From Sporolactobacillus mangiferae (GTDB lineage Bacteria > Bacillota > Bacilli > Bacillales > Sporolactobacillaceae), in NCBI RefSeq assembly GCF_023336505.1, contig NZ_JAMAST010000010.1, positions 17,525 through 81,524 on the forward strand: 64,000 bases of DNA, given 5' to 3'. The number at the start of each line of letters is the position of its first letter. Position 1 is the stretch's first letter. Shown piece by piece: positions 1-7,882 of the stretch. Both the position numbers and the translations under genes were made by a program. Below the pieces are notes generated by a model. That model worked only from the letters and a program-made list of their open reading frames with translations. It was not told where the DNA came from and ran no database searches.

Positions 1-197
1 CTTGCGTAACGAAGTTTCAAGAGTTCGAGTGAACCATCATCCTTCTTTTTAGGTGAGGCCATTCTGAACAGAATCACGGCGGCAATGATGACCGCAGCCA
101 GCAGCAATACACCCGTACCCATCATCATCCAGGGCCAAAAAAATCCGTCTCCATAGCCAAAACATCCACCAAAACCATTATATCCTCTGAACATCAT
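1..197 (-). CDS. Small SHOCT-type membrane protein (3' end cut by the window)
   Basis: The start at 197 is preceded by GGAGG at 7-nt spacing. The visible ~65 residues hold a Gly/Phe/Trp-rich N-terminus, one hydrophobic membrane segment, a charged linker with KKKDDGS, and the beginning of a SHOCT helix (LELLKLRYA). SHOCT domains are short C-terminal helices that commonly follow one membrane segment, often near copper and heavy-metal genes. The gene lies 35 bp downstream of a second SHOCT gene and probably shares its transcript. No function beyond the family can be assigned. Confidence 0.7.
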   Translation of the reverse strand, partial: MMFRGYNGFGGCFGYGDGFFWPWMMMGTGVLLLAAVIIAAVILFRMASPKKKDDGSLELLKLRYA

Positions 198-232
198 ACA
201 AGTCCTCCTTAACTGTCATTTAATTTTTTCGC

Positions 233-412
233 TTAAGACCTGATTGTTTTCAGCATCCGGTTGTAGGTATCTTCGTCAATCTCCCCTGAGACAAAACGCT
301 GTTTCAGGATCTCTTCCGCATTTGACGTTTTATCCCGGCTGAGCCCGTTTCTGCTTGTCTGACGAAAAAGGTAGTAGCCACCAAACACTAGTAGAATAAT
401 TATAAGAAGCAT
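233..412 (-). CDS. Small SHOCT-domain membrane protein
   Basis: A 59-residue protein. I chose the ATG at 412 because AAAGGAGG lies 11 nt upstream; the longer frame reaching 616 has no ribosome site and reads through apparently non-coding sequence. The N-terminus is one hydrophobic helix (LLIIILLVFGGYYLF). The C-terminus is a SHOCT motif with EEILKQRFVSGEIDEDTY. It is followed by a second SHOCT gene. Paired SHOCT proteins are typical of metal-resistance cargo, but that is context and not proof of function. Confidence 0.72.
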   Translation of the reverse strand: MLLIIILLVFGGYYLFRQTSRNGLSRDKTSNAEEILKQRFVSGEIDEDTYNRMLKTIRS

Positions 413-632
413 CAATAGAAAGGCCTCCTTTGGATTGTTTCTATAATCATTATTACCGAAAAATGTGGCACAATTATGATTAAGTTCATTAAATTTCAAT
501 TTAAAACATGGTATAAAGTACTTGAGAGTGCAACTTAAAAAGCAAAACTTATTTTCCCGGTGATCCCTTGTATCTTTAAACACTATCTGGGTGACATTAC
601 GTAAAGAGCGACTCATTATTTTTCGATCATAC

Positions 633-683
633 TTATGTTGAAGTTGTTGGCCTGATCCTGAGCTTTAAGCCCTTGGTGACCAT
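633..683 (-). other. 16-codon ORF with a strong ribosome site, possible gene remnant or leader
   Basis: GGGAGGTGAATTCC precedes an ATG at 683, and an extended -10-like TGCTACAAT lies just upstream at about 709-717. The frame ends after only 16 codons. A good promoter and ribosome site serving so short a frame suggests either a leader peptide for the SHOCT genes or the 5' stub of a deleted gene. Confidence 0.3.
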
Positions 684-1045
684 GGAATTCACCTCCCATC
701 AAGATCCATTGTAGCACATATGTTCGCCTTAATGATGACTAAATGGCATTATTATGCAGTTACCGGGTTGCCCGTGGCGCGGATTCATCCCGGCCATGAA
801 TAGCCAGGTTTTCTCCGCTGGCAACCTTTATAAATGGATAATATGGTTAAAATGGAATGGTGCACCTTTTAGGGACTCGTTGGCTTTTTTGATCACACCA
901 GAGAAATCAATCATCTGAATATTATGACATAAGGGAATCAGTATGTTTATGCAACGCTAGTATTTTTATTAATATAAAAATACTGTTTTTCACGTTAATT
1001 AGCTGAGTCATTAAGTCATATCAAATCCCTTTTTTGTGTGAATTT

Positions 1046-1236
1046 AGTCACAAATTTGTGTTTTATCAGAATACCGACTTTACGGGTAATACTGCAGGTC
1101 AAGTCCCCACATTTGTGTCCCGTGCTGGTCGAGTCCCCAAGTTTGTGTCGCAAAAAATTATGAAAAAAAAACGACACAAACTTGGGGATTTTGTAGATAT
1201 TAAAGCTTTTTTTAGTCCCCATCTTCATGTCGCCAG
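1046..1236. repeat. Five copies of a ~19-bp GTCCCCA..TTTGTGTC repeat (possible transposon end)
   Basis: Four copies are on the plus strand, at about 1047-1062 (degenerate), 1103-1119, 1133-1150 and 1219-1235. One inverted copy is at about 1171-1188. The best-matched copies share GTCCCCAAGTTTGTGTCG. Multiple ~20-bp sites with irregular spacing and one inverted copy resemble TnsB/TniA binding sites at an end of a Tn7- or Tn5053-family element. The motif is unrelated to the AATAAAG motif of the resident element, so it would belong to another transposon. Confidence 0.55.
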
Positions 1237-1391
1237 ACACTAAGCGAAAAATAGTCAAACAAGCTGGATTTCCCTAGGGAATATCCGGCTTGTTTTGTGC
1301 AAACGCTATGGAGGATCAACTTTTAAACCGAAGAGGAGGCATATATTTTCTACCGCTTCTTTTTAGATGAATTTATTTTCTTTCTTAATAT

Positions 1392-1800
1392 TTACTTTCC
1401 TTGAAGATGTTCAAACACTCTGGACAGTTCCATTGGTAAATCGCCAGGCTTACGTGCTGTAATAAATTGACCGTCCTCTACCATAGGTTCATTTACATAG
1501 ACACCGCCAGCCTCAGTTATTTCATTAGCAACTTCGTGCCAAAATGTCATATTGCGTCCTTTTACAAGCCCAGCCGACGCAAGTAATTGTGGACCGTGAC
1601 AGACAGCACCAATAAGATTTCCGCTCTTTGCAAATTCCTGTACAAAATGAATAGCTTCTGGAATTTGTCTGAGTGCACCAGGTGCCAATCCTCCAGGAAT
1701 ATAAAGAAGTTTGTAATCCTCTGGATTGCATTCATTAAGTCTTTTTGTAACCTGTAGTTCCATCCCACGGTAAGCCTTCAATACTCCACCTGCTTGAAAA
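1392..1800 (-). pseudogene. DJ-1/PfpI family protein, 5'-truncated
   Basis: About 133 residues match the DJ-1/PfpI family. The nucleophile elbow reads GAVCHGPQLLASAGL, and upstream there is the family-like LLYIPGGLAPGALR. The usual N-terminal strand and first catalytic Glu region are missing. Upstream of about 1793-1800 the same reading frame only translates the neighbouring gene out of frame. The family is normally ~165-190 residues. This looks like a deletion product in transposon cargo and is probably not functional. Confidence 0.65.
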
Positions 1801-2182
1801 TAAGTTCTTTTCTCCGTTGAAGTTCTTGCTTTAAGCTTTCTTCCTTTATTCGCTTGCAATTTTCACACTGACAATTTGGAGCATCCTGATGTCCACATTT
1901 TGGGCAATATGATATGCTTTCGCCTTGGTTATAGCCATGCAGTGAGGTCCAATCTTGTACCATCTTTGTACGGCAGTAAAAACAATGAGTGTCCGTCAAT
2001 TTTTTTGGAAAAGTGAATATGAGCCTGGATGTGGGAACCTTCACCTTGTAATCTTTTATTAATCTAGTTACCTTCTCACCAGCATAGTACTTGTTAATTA
2101 ATTCAACTATTTCAGCTTTTGTTAAATGACTGATCTTATCATTGACATGAGAAAAATCCAGTTCGTTTTCAGTGATTTTCAT
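1778..2182 (-). CDS. Zinc-ribbon-containing hypothetical protein, probably 3'-truncated
   Basis: A 134-residue frame of unrecognised family. Three Cys pairs are visible: CFYCRTK, CPKCGHQ and CQCENCKR, which suggests one or two zinc ribbons near residues 66-108. A Lys/Glu-rich helix follows and the frame then ends abruptly. Its 3' end overlaps the start of the broken DJ-1 gene in another frame, so a deletion probably fused the two. The start at 2182 has a weak upstream ribosome site (GATGAACTC). It may be the N-terminus of a longer cargo protein. Confidence 0.5.
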   Translation of the reverse strand: MKITENELDFSHVNDKISHLTKAEIVELINKYYAGEKVTRLIKDYKVKVPTSRLIFTFPKKLTDTHCFYCRTKMVQDWTSLHGYNQGESISYCPKCGHQDAPNCQCENCKRIKEESLKQELQRRKELIFKQVEY

Positions 2183-2803
2183 TTTGAGTTCATCATTCCT
2201 AATTAATTTCTATTCACTTTTTTACATTTTCTTACTGTTTGTTTTCGGCAATTAGAAAATGCATGTTTTGGCAATTTAATTAATTTTATAATTCTCATTT
2301 GGTGAGTATCATAAATGGCTTGACATGGAGCCTCTGCGGATACAGTTTTACCGCAAAAGCGGCAGGCACATTGGTTTTGCACGGCTTATTAGCCTACCGC
2401 ATCCGCCTCTCCATGTAAAGCCGTGCATTGAACTTATTATAATTTGCTAATTGCCAAATACTACATTCCTTAGTTGCCACTAACACTGTTTATCCCTGAT
2501 TAATAAAAGGCTTTCATTTTATTTTACCATATACATCCAACAAAATTACTAGCCTTAGATTGCACTTATAATAAAATACTTTTGTTTCCACTTACAAATT
2601 AACTATTTACAAAATCAGAGCAAAGAAAAACTCGGAGGCCGAAGTCCGATTGAATATCAGATTGGGACAACCGAGCAACCAATATAATTAAACTGTCCAA
2701 CTTTTGGGGTTTACATCAAGTCAATTTTTTGGCAAAACAAGCAGCTTAAAACCAAAAATTAGATGTCCCCTTAAAGGACGATCAACTATTTCTCCTAACC
2801 GTT
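2183..2803. other. Non-coding interval between cargo and tnsE
   Basis: The long palindrome is the only structured content recognised. The remaining sequence (2460-2803) is AT-rich. It includes AATAAAA tracts near 2503 and 2571 that resemble TnsB sites only weakly. Confidence 0.4.
2241..2459. repeat. Long imperfect palindrome (~220 bp), MITE- or structured-RNA-like
   Basis: The left arm contains TTTTGGCAATTTAAT (about 2265), TTTTATAAT and GGCTTGACATGGAG (about 2317-2330). The right arm carries the complements of GGCTTTACATGGAG (about 2411-2424), a TTATAAT tract, and TTTGGCAATTAG (about 2444-2456), in mirrored order. The central ~75 bp contains smaller dyads such as ACCGCAAAAGCGG. No coding frame spans it. 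Nested inverted arms of this size suggest a miniature element or a folded RNA. Confidence 0.5.
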
Positions 2804-4381
2804 TTAAACAAGAAGCGATATCTTTTCAAAAACTCTATCTGCCCAATGTCTGCTGTCTTTACTTGTATGCTTCAGCTTTGCATAATTCACGTGTTGCAAG
2901 CAATCCTTAGACCAGCTGCCGCTTTTTAAAACCAATGTATTAAGCAAATTATGTATGCCTCTTTCTTCATCACCCCTGTTTTTCACATTTTTTATCCGGA
3001 CAAGAAGAGTCGATAGGGAGCGCTGATCCGGACGGGCAACTTCTAATATAAAAACGGGCTGTAAATAGCGTGGCACTACTCTCACCACAGCACATATCCG
3101 TCTTTCTCCATTCGGCAACCATGCAAATTTTCTGCCTAAGGGCAGAGGAACAGGAGATGCCGAGATTTGAAACTCCTGATGTATGTCAGCAAAAATTCTA
3201 AGCATTTGATAAAAATCTTCCAGCCCAAATTTCTTCGCATCAGGCAATTCAATTGGCTTAAAATCAATTGGCTGCAAGGTGCCACCAGCAATTGGTTCAT
3301 CGACACTTGCAGCGATGACTTGGGCTCCCCCTCCTCCTTTCTTAGTTATATATGTATCCCCCTGGTTAACTTGCTGCTGAGTTTTGGGAATCCGCTTTAT
3401 CTCGATTGGATTTTGAAAAGAGATTTGCGTATCATCCAGTTCGATTACCGGTTGATGGATGTCTTCCTTGGCCTCATCCTTCCGATCATTGTTTACCTCA
3501 AAATCTTGTTCTTTTTCCCATTTTGTTTTTTGCTTTTTCTTAGGATTGGGGACGTAATATCGCTGTTTTATGGCGTCATGACTATAATTAATTCTATCAA
3601 ATGCGATATCCGCTCCGGTAAAACGAAGCAGTTCATAAATAAGAACTTGATCTTTTATTCGTCGGCCTCTAACTGTCCATTTAGAATTCATCATCCGAGG
3701 AACATTCAATTCTAAGAACTGCCCATATTTATGCATGTCTTGAACCATCTGGGCATAAACATTGCTCTGCACAGATCCAAAGGCATTTCGAATCACAGGC
3801 GTTAAATAAAGCCACGCAAAATGACTGGCAAAGTAATTATTTATTATGGCAGAAGGAATAACATTAGAAAATGCCAAATCAACCTCTCTCCCGTTTATTT
3901 GACAGGCATTAATTAAGAACTCTAATCCCTGGGGACGGAGCAGTGCATTGGCAAGTTCTTTGTTTCTTATAAATAAGGCTCTTATCAGCTCAGCATGGGG
4001 AATAAAGTAATGAACTCCCTGTGCTTGAAAACACCAGATCTTCTGGCGAATCAGCTCAGCTTTACCGTGCAGATAATAATTAAATGATCGGCATACATTA
4101 AGAGCCTGTTCCGTATGACCATGAGAAAGATCCTGTACCAAGAGTGTTTCAATCGTACCGTCTTTTTGCGATGTTAACGGCCGACCGTTTTGATAATATT
4201 GGCCGATTCGCAACATAGGTAATAGCCCGATAGGATATTGAACTAAGTTGACTTTTTTCCTATCTTCAAACGCAACAAAAATTCTCCATTTTTTTGCCGG
4301 AGTCAGTACTACATGGCCTATCCAATGCAGTTTGACAACTCGGTTTTGAAACGGCCACGGCTTAAGTATGACAGATGTCAA
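2804..4381 (-). CDS. tnsE: Transposition protein TnsE
   Basis: A 525-residue protein, close to the length of Tn7 TnsE. It is last in the tnsABCDE order and 3 nt downstream of tnsD. The N-terminal text is TnsE-like, and the C-terminal half contains the region I associate with the TnsE DNA/beta-clamp-binding core (a Lys/Asp-rich linker followed by GLEDFYQMLRIFADIHQEF). In Tn7, TnsE directs insertion into replicating, lagging-strand DNA such as conjugal plasmids, so this element probably keeps both target pathways. The assignment rests mainly on position, length and overall resemblance. Confidence 0.8.
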   Translation of the reverse strand: MTSVILKPWPFQNRVVKLHWIGHVVLTPAKKWRIFVAFEDRKKVNLVQYPIGLLPMLRIGQYYQNGRPLTSQKDGTIETLLVQDLSHGHTEQALNVCRSFNYYLHGKAELIRQKIWCFQAQGVHYFIPHAELIRALFIRNKELANALLRPQGLEFLINACQINGREVDLAFSNVIPSAIINNYFASHFAWLYLTPVIRNAFGSVQSNVYAQMVQDMHKYGQFLELNVPRMMNSKWTVRGRRIKDQVLIYELLRFTGADIAFDRINYSHDAIKQRYYVPNPKKKQKTKWEKEQDFEVNNDRKDEAKEDIHQPVIELDDTQISFQNPIEIKRIPKTQQQVNQGDTYITKKGGGGAQVIAASVDEPIAGGTLQPIDFKPIELPDAKKFGLEDFYQMLRIFADIHQEFQISASPVPLPLGRKFAWLPNGERRICAVVRVVPRYLQPVFILEVARPDQRSLSTLLVRIKNVKNRGDEERGIHNLLNTLVLKSGSWSKDCLQHVNYAKLKHTSKDSRHWADRVFEKISLLV

Positions 4382-4384
4382 ATC

Positions 4385-6253
4385 TCACACCTCTTTCCGA
4401 CAGTTTGAATAGTTGTCTATTTGCAAATCTATTTCTCGGTTGACTTTTTCTCCGATATCTTTATGCAACCCGGCTAAGCGCCTAATTCTCCATGCAACGA
4501 CGTCCTGATGCTGATTGTACAATGTTTTAGCAGCCCAACGAACACGCCGTATCTGGAACTGCTCCACCGATTCTGTGACTTGGTTTAAATAAACATTTGT
4601 TTGAAATAATTTTTCCAAATGTCTCTCCAGAAGAGCAAGTTTTCCGATTTCCTTTCCGATCCGGCTTCGATTAATGCGAACGGGCTTAGGAAATTTCAAC
4701 AACTTATGGACGACATCCTTGATTTCCTTTACTAACTGCCGATCTCGCTCTGTCCAATTAACACGTTGGTTTTTGACAGCTGTTTTGTTTATTTTTGATG
4801 AATGCTTCTGTAGCCACTGTCTATCATGCCTGTACAACCAGGCATACAATGCTGGATTACGTTTCCGAACTTCCGTCACCGATGTTTTAGAATTCTCTTC
4901 CTGAAAAAGTAACCATTGTGTTCTTTTTGATTCCAGAGGCAGCGTGCTGGCTTCCTTTGAGTCATCTTTGGCAATTTGCTGCTGATTGGCGTATTTTTTC
5001 ACAGTGCCTATGTCCACCTTTAACCGCTTCGCCGCAGCATAATAGCTTAACTTCTTAATATAAATCAAATCATGCACCTTATCTTGCCATACCAGGCCAA
5101 ATTGTTTCACACGCCCGATTTTATAACGATCTTCTATACTGTGATCAGGCCCTCTTCTTGAATAGATGAAACCGCAGGAACAAGTAAACGTCCCCACTGG
5201 TTTTCTTGTGTCAGTACAAATCGTTTCTTTAACATTCGGGATAACAGGTTGCAGATAGTGATCTGCGGCTGGATTCAAACAAGGATATGGCGGCGAACCA
5301 AAGGGGTCGTATGTCTGCGATTCGTACCGATAGAAAGTATCAATGGATTCTCCGAGAAAATGAGTCAACAGTATATGCCGAATGGGATGGAAAGCTTTTC
5401 TTTGTTTACGAGTAATGGCCTTCAGCCAGCAGGAGGAATTGTCTGAATCAATCGGTGATTGAACAGCTTCAAGCAACTCCCTTCCGTAGAAATGGCTAAA
5501 CTGCTGTGCTAAGGTATGCTGATCAACCGAACCGCTGATCGTTGCGTATCCCTGCCTTTGAAGCAAATATTTATAAGCTTGTTCTACACCGGAACGTGTA
5601 AAAGAAAGATCGGTATGGGCTAGCTGGATGAGCTCTTTCGCGATGATCAGCAGGCTTTGTATCGTTTTTTCACTATACATTGGCAGACCTTGTGACCGTT
5701 TGCAGTTCTGCATGGTCGCTGCATGATATACATACTTATTTTTTCCTCGAAAAGATACCGAAGAATTGAGCAGGAAATGCTTATGCTTCGGACATACTAA
5801 AACGCCGGGAAGCTGATGGGACATATGCCAGTACATTTCTCCATATTGCTGGATATCTTCATCTGCACATTTCGGACAGAAGCGAAAGACTGATGGCTCG
5901 GAAACACTGCTGGCCATTGCACCAGTCATCATGTGTATCGAACCCGGGCTAGTTCCTTCAAGCATTTCTGTAAAGACCCTGTCCCTAACATCTTTCTTAG
6001 CAAAAGTCGTGTAATAGTGAAAAAAGGTGTGCTGGCCGATCCATTCATCAATTCCCAGTGGATCAAAATGTTTCAGACGTTTATAGACCTGTCTCAAATG
6101 GGCAGGAAGATCCGGCACAGCCATTACCCTTGAAGAGCCATACAGTTCAGTCATCGTCGCTTTCGGGCTGAGGTTGCATGAACGCATATGATAACGGGCA
6201 AACCAGCTGTACAGTAATTCATCTTCGTAAAGCTCAGGGAAGAAAGCTAGCAT
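4385..6253 (-). CDS. tnsD: Target-selection protein TnsD (TniQ domain)
   Basis: A 622-residue TniQ-family protein. The N-terminus MLAFFPELYEDELLYSWFARYH is a typical TniQ opening. A zinc-finger region follows around residues 125-160 with CPKCADED and VCPKHKHFLL. The long C-terminal half would read the attachment site. A second Cys-pair (FTCSCGFIYSRRGPD) lies near residue 355. TnsD of Tn7 binds the 3' end of glmS and recruits TnsC, and the insertion point beside glmS in this window fits that role. It is downstream of tnsC by 12 nt, within one operon. Confidence 0.92.
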   Translation of the reverse strand: MLAFFPELYEDELLYSWFARYHMRSCNLSPKATMTELYGSSRVMAVPDLPAHLRQVYKRLKHFDPLGIDEWIGQHTFFHYYTTFAKKDVRDRVFTEMLEGTSPGSIHMMTGAMASSVSEPSVFRFCPKCADEDIQQYGEMYWHMSHQLPGVLVCPKHKHFLLNSSVSFRGKNKYVYHAATMQNCKRSQGLPMYSEKTIQSLLIIAKELIQLAHTDLSFTRSGVEQAYKYLLQRQGYATISGSVDQHTLAQQFSHFYGRELLEAVQSPIDSDNSSCWLKAITRKQRKAFHPIRHILLTHFLGESIDTFYRYESQTYDPFGSPPYPCLNPAADHYLQPVIPNVKETICTDTRKPVGTFTCSCGFIYSRRGPDHSIEDRYKIGRVKQFGLVWQDKVHDLIYIKKLSYYAAAKRLKVDIGTVKKYANQQQIAKDDSKEASTLPLESKRTQWLLFQEENSKTSVTEVRKRNPALYAWLYRHDRQWLQKHSSKINKTAVKNQRVNWTERDRQLVKEIKDVVHKLLKFPKPVRINRSRIGKEIGKLALLERHLEKLFQTNVYLNQVTESVEQFQIRRVRWAAKTLYNQHQDVVAWRIRRLAGLHKDIGEKVNREIDLQIDNYSNCRKEV

Positions 6254-6265
6254 CGTTCAGTCCTC

Positions 6266-7882
6266 CTAAAGTGCAAATTCATCCAGCGGAGATTTTATGT
6301 ATCCAGCCTTCTGCAGCGCATCATATGCTGAAAGCTTTCGTTTTTTCCCTTCTTCTGCAATTTTCTGCAATTCATTAGTTGAGGCAGAGACATCACTGAT
6401 TTTTCTATTGTCGGCTGTCTTCTGCATTTCAACAAAGGCCAAAGCTTTCTGCATCAGGCCTGCCTGCGATATTTCCGGATTTGCTTTAATCACAAATTCT
6501 GCTGCCTTCTCGGCCCTTGAAGGTTCAATATCTATGTCTATCAACGCAAGAATAATCTTTTCTAACTTCGTTGTCTCTCTGTTCTGACGAGCCTTTGCCT
6601 GTTCTTCTTTCTTTTTCTGGATGGTTGCCTTTAGGTCGATCTTAGACTGATGATGCTGTAAATAGTCTTCTACATCCATCGGCATGATGTCACCGTATCT
6701 TTCGATCTCAGATAGCAAACCGGATCTCAGTGCATTAAGCATTGGCTGAACCAGTTTAAGGTCGTCTTTGGCTACCTTTCTGATCATCCCCGGTGTTATT
6801 TGCTCTTCTCCCGTTTCAATCGCACGTCCCTGGGAAAGAACAAACAGTTTGACCGCTATATCAATTATTCCCTGACTTTGTTCGTACAGTGTATCATTCA
6901 GATTATCCGTTAGTTCAACTCTATTCTTCGTCCACTGATAGTTCCACATCTCCGATATCAGGACATCCCAGTCGTCATCCTTTTTCATTTGCTGCCACAC
7001 CATGTCTCCCTGACCGCTGCCCCGGCGCGCCTGCCTGAAGTCCTGTTGGAGAACACTTCTTGCGCGCATCGTACCAATCATCATGACCGGAACACCAATT
7101 TCATTGACCAAAGTGACAAAGAAGTTCATCATTTTTTCGGAACCGCTGCTTTTTGCGGTTAATAAGTGCTGGATCTCATCAATGATCAGAGCGCCGATAT
7201 AATGCAGACGAGCAATCTGTCCCATCCGAGTTACCATTGAACTGATTGAATTACGTTTGCCCCCAAAACGGTCATAATAGTTGGTTCCTAATAATCGATC
7301 TACTTTTAAAAAGAAATCCATACATAAAGATTTGAGTGAGCCGTCATGAGGGCAATTTAATTTAAGCCATACAATCTGTGTAATATTTAAGGGATACTTA
7401 TGGATAATAGTCTGTGGATACAGCGATAAGACACGTTCAATCGCCGTTGTTTTACCAATACCTGAAAAGCCCATAAGGGTAAAGCTGGAAGCTGTTGAAC
7501 GTATATCATGAGGTGTCAGCAACTGACCATTCATTACATAATGTGCGGTATTTAATTGATGGACGTTCTCCGGCATACATGGATTACGTCCGACATAACC
7601 ATATCTCAGCAATCGGGAAAAGCGCTGTTCAAGATCAAGATGCTGCGTCACCGGCTGGAAAAATCGTGTCAGCCGTAATAATGCGTGATAGCGGAGCTGC
7701 GGCGACAGTTCTGTTTCTTTTTCATCATAGGCCGGGTAGTAGCTGAGTTTTTCAAATGCTTCTTCCTGTGACAGGATCGGCGGTAAGGCTTCAATTAAGG
7801 GGTTCCCCTCAAAGTCAATCAGCTGCTGAGGATGATAGACAGCAACTTGTGCTTGATTTGAGGCGTTCTGTGCATCATTCAT
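6266..7882 (-). CDS. tnsC: AAA+ transposition regulator TnsC
   Basis: An ATPase that links the target selector to the TnsAB transposase. Walker A (GFSGIGKTTAIE) lies near residue 140 and Walker B (ALIIDEIQHLL) near residue 235. I chose the ATG at 7882 because GGGGAGG lies 6 nt upstream; the frame also opens at 7915. It overlaps the tnsB stop by 8 nt, which indicates translational coupling. At ~538 residues it matches Tn7 TnsC (555). The C-terminal Lys/Glu-rich tail is probably the contact region for TnsA and TnsB. Confidence 0.93.
   Translation of the reverse strand: MNDAQNASNQAQVAVYHPQQLIDFEGNPLIEALPPILSQEEAFEKLSYYPAYDEKETELSPQLRYHALLRLTRFFQPVTQHLDLEQRFSRLLRYGYVGRNPCMPENVHQLNTAHYVMNGQLLTPHDIRSTASSFTLMGFSGIGKTTAIERVLSLYPQTIIHKYPLNITQIVWLKLNCPHDGSLKSLCMDFFLKVDRLLGTNYYDRFGGKRNSISSMVTRMGQIARLHYIGALIIDEIQHLLTAKSSGSEKMMNFFVTLVNEIGVPVMMIGTMRARSVLQQDFRQARRGSGQGDMVWQQMKKDDDWDVLISEMWNYQWTKNRVELTDNLNDTLYEQSQGIIDIAVKLFVLSQGRAIETGEEQITPGMIRKVAKDDLKLVQPMLNALRSGLLSEIERYGDIMPMDVEDYLQHHQSKIDLKATIQKKKEEQAKARQNRETTKLEKIILALIDIDIEPSRAEKAAEFVIKANPEISQAGLMQKALAFVEMQKTADNRKISDVSASTNELQKIAEEGKKRKLSAYDALQKAGYIKSPLDEFAL

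Larger units (their letters stand above)
617..1391. other. Non-coding stretch with repeat cluster
   Basis: No convincing gene lies here. Open frames at 1016-1258 (-) and 1034-1243 (+) run across the repeats described separately and have no ribosome sites. The content is a promoter-like sequence near 700-720, AT-rich DNA, and the GTCCCCA/TTTGTGTC repeats. Confidence 0.5.

Noticed and set aside
1016..1258. Small ORFs across the GTCCCCA repeats on both strands
   Set aside because: They simply translate the repeats, overlap each other and have no ribosome sites.
2500..2600. Left end of the Tn7-like element (AATAAAA tracts)
   Set aside because: The tracts lack the ACAATAAAGT core and no terminal TGT pairs with the right end; the cargo also continues to position 1.
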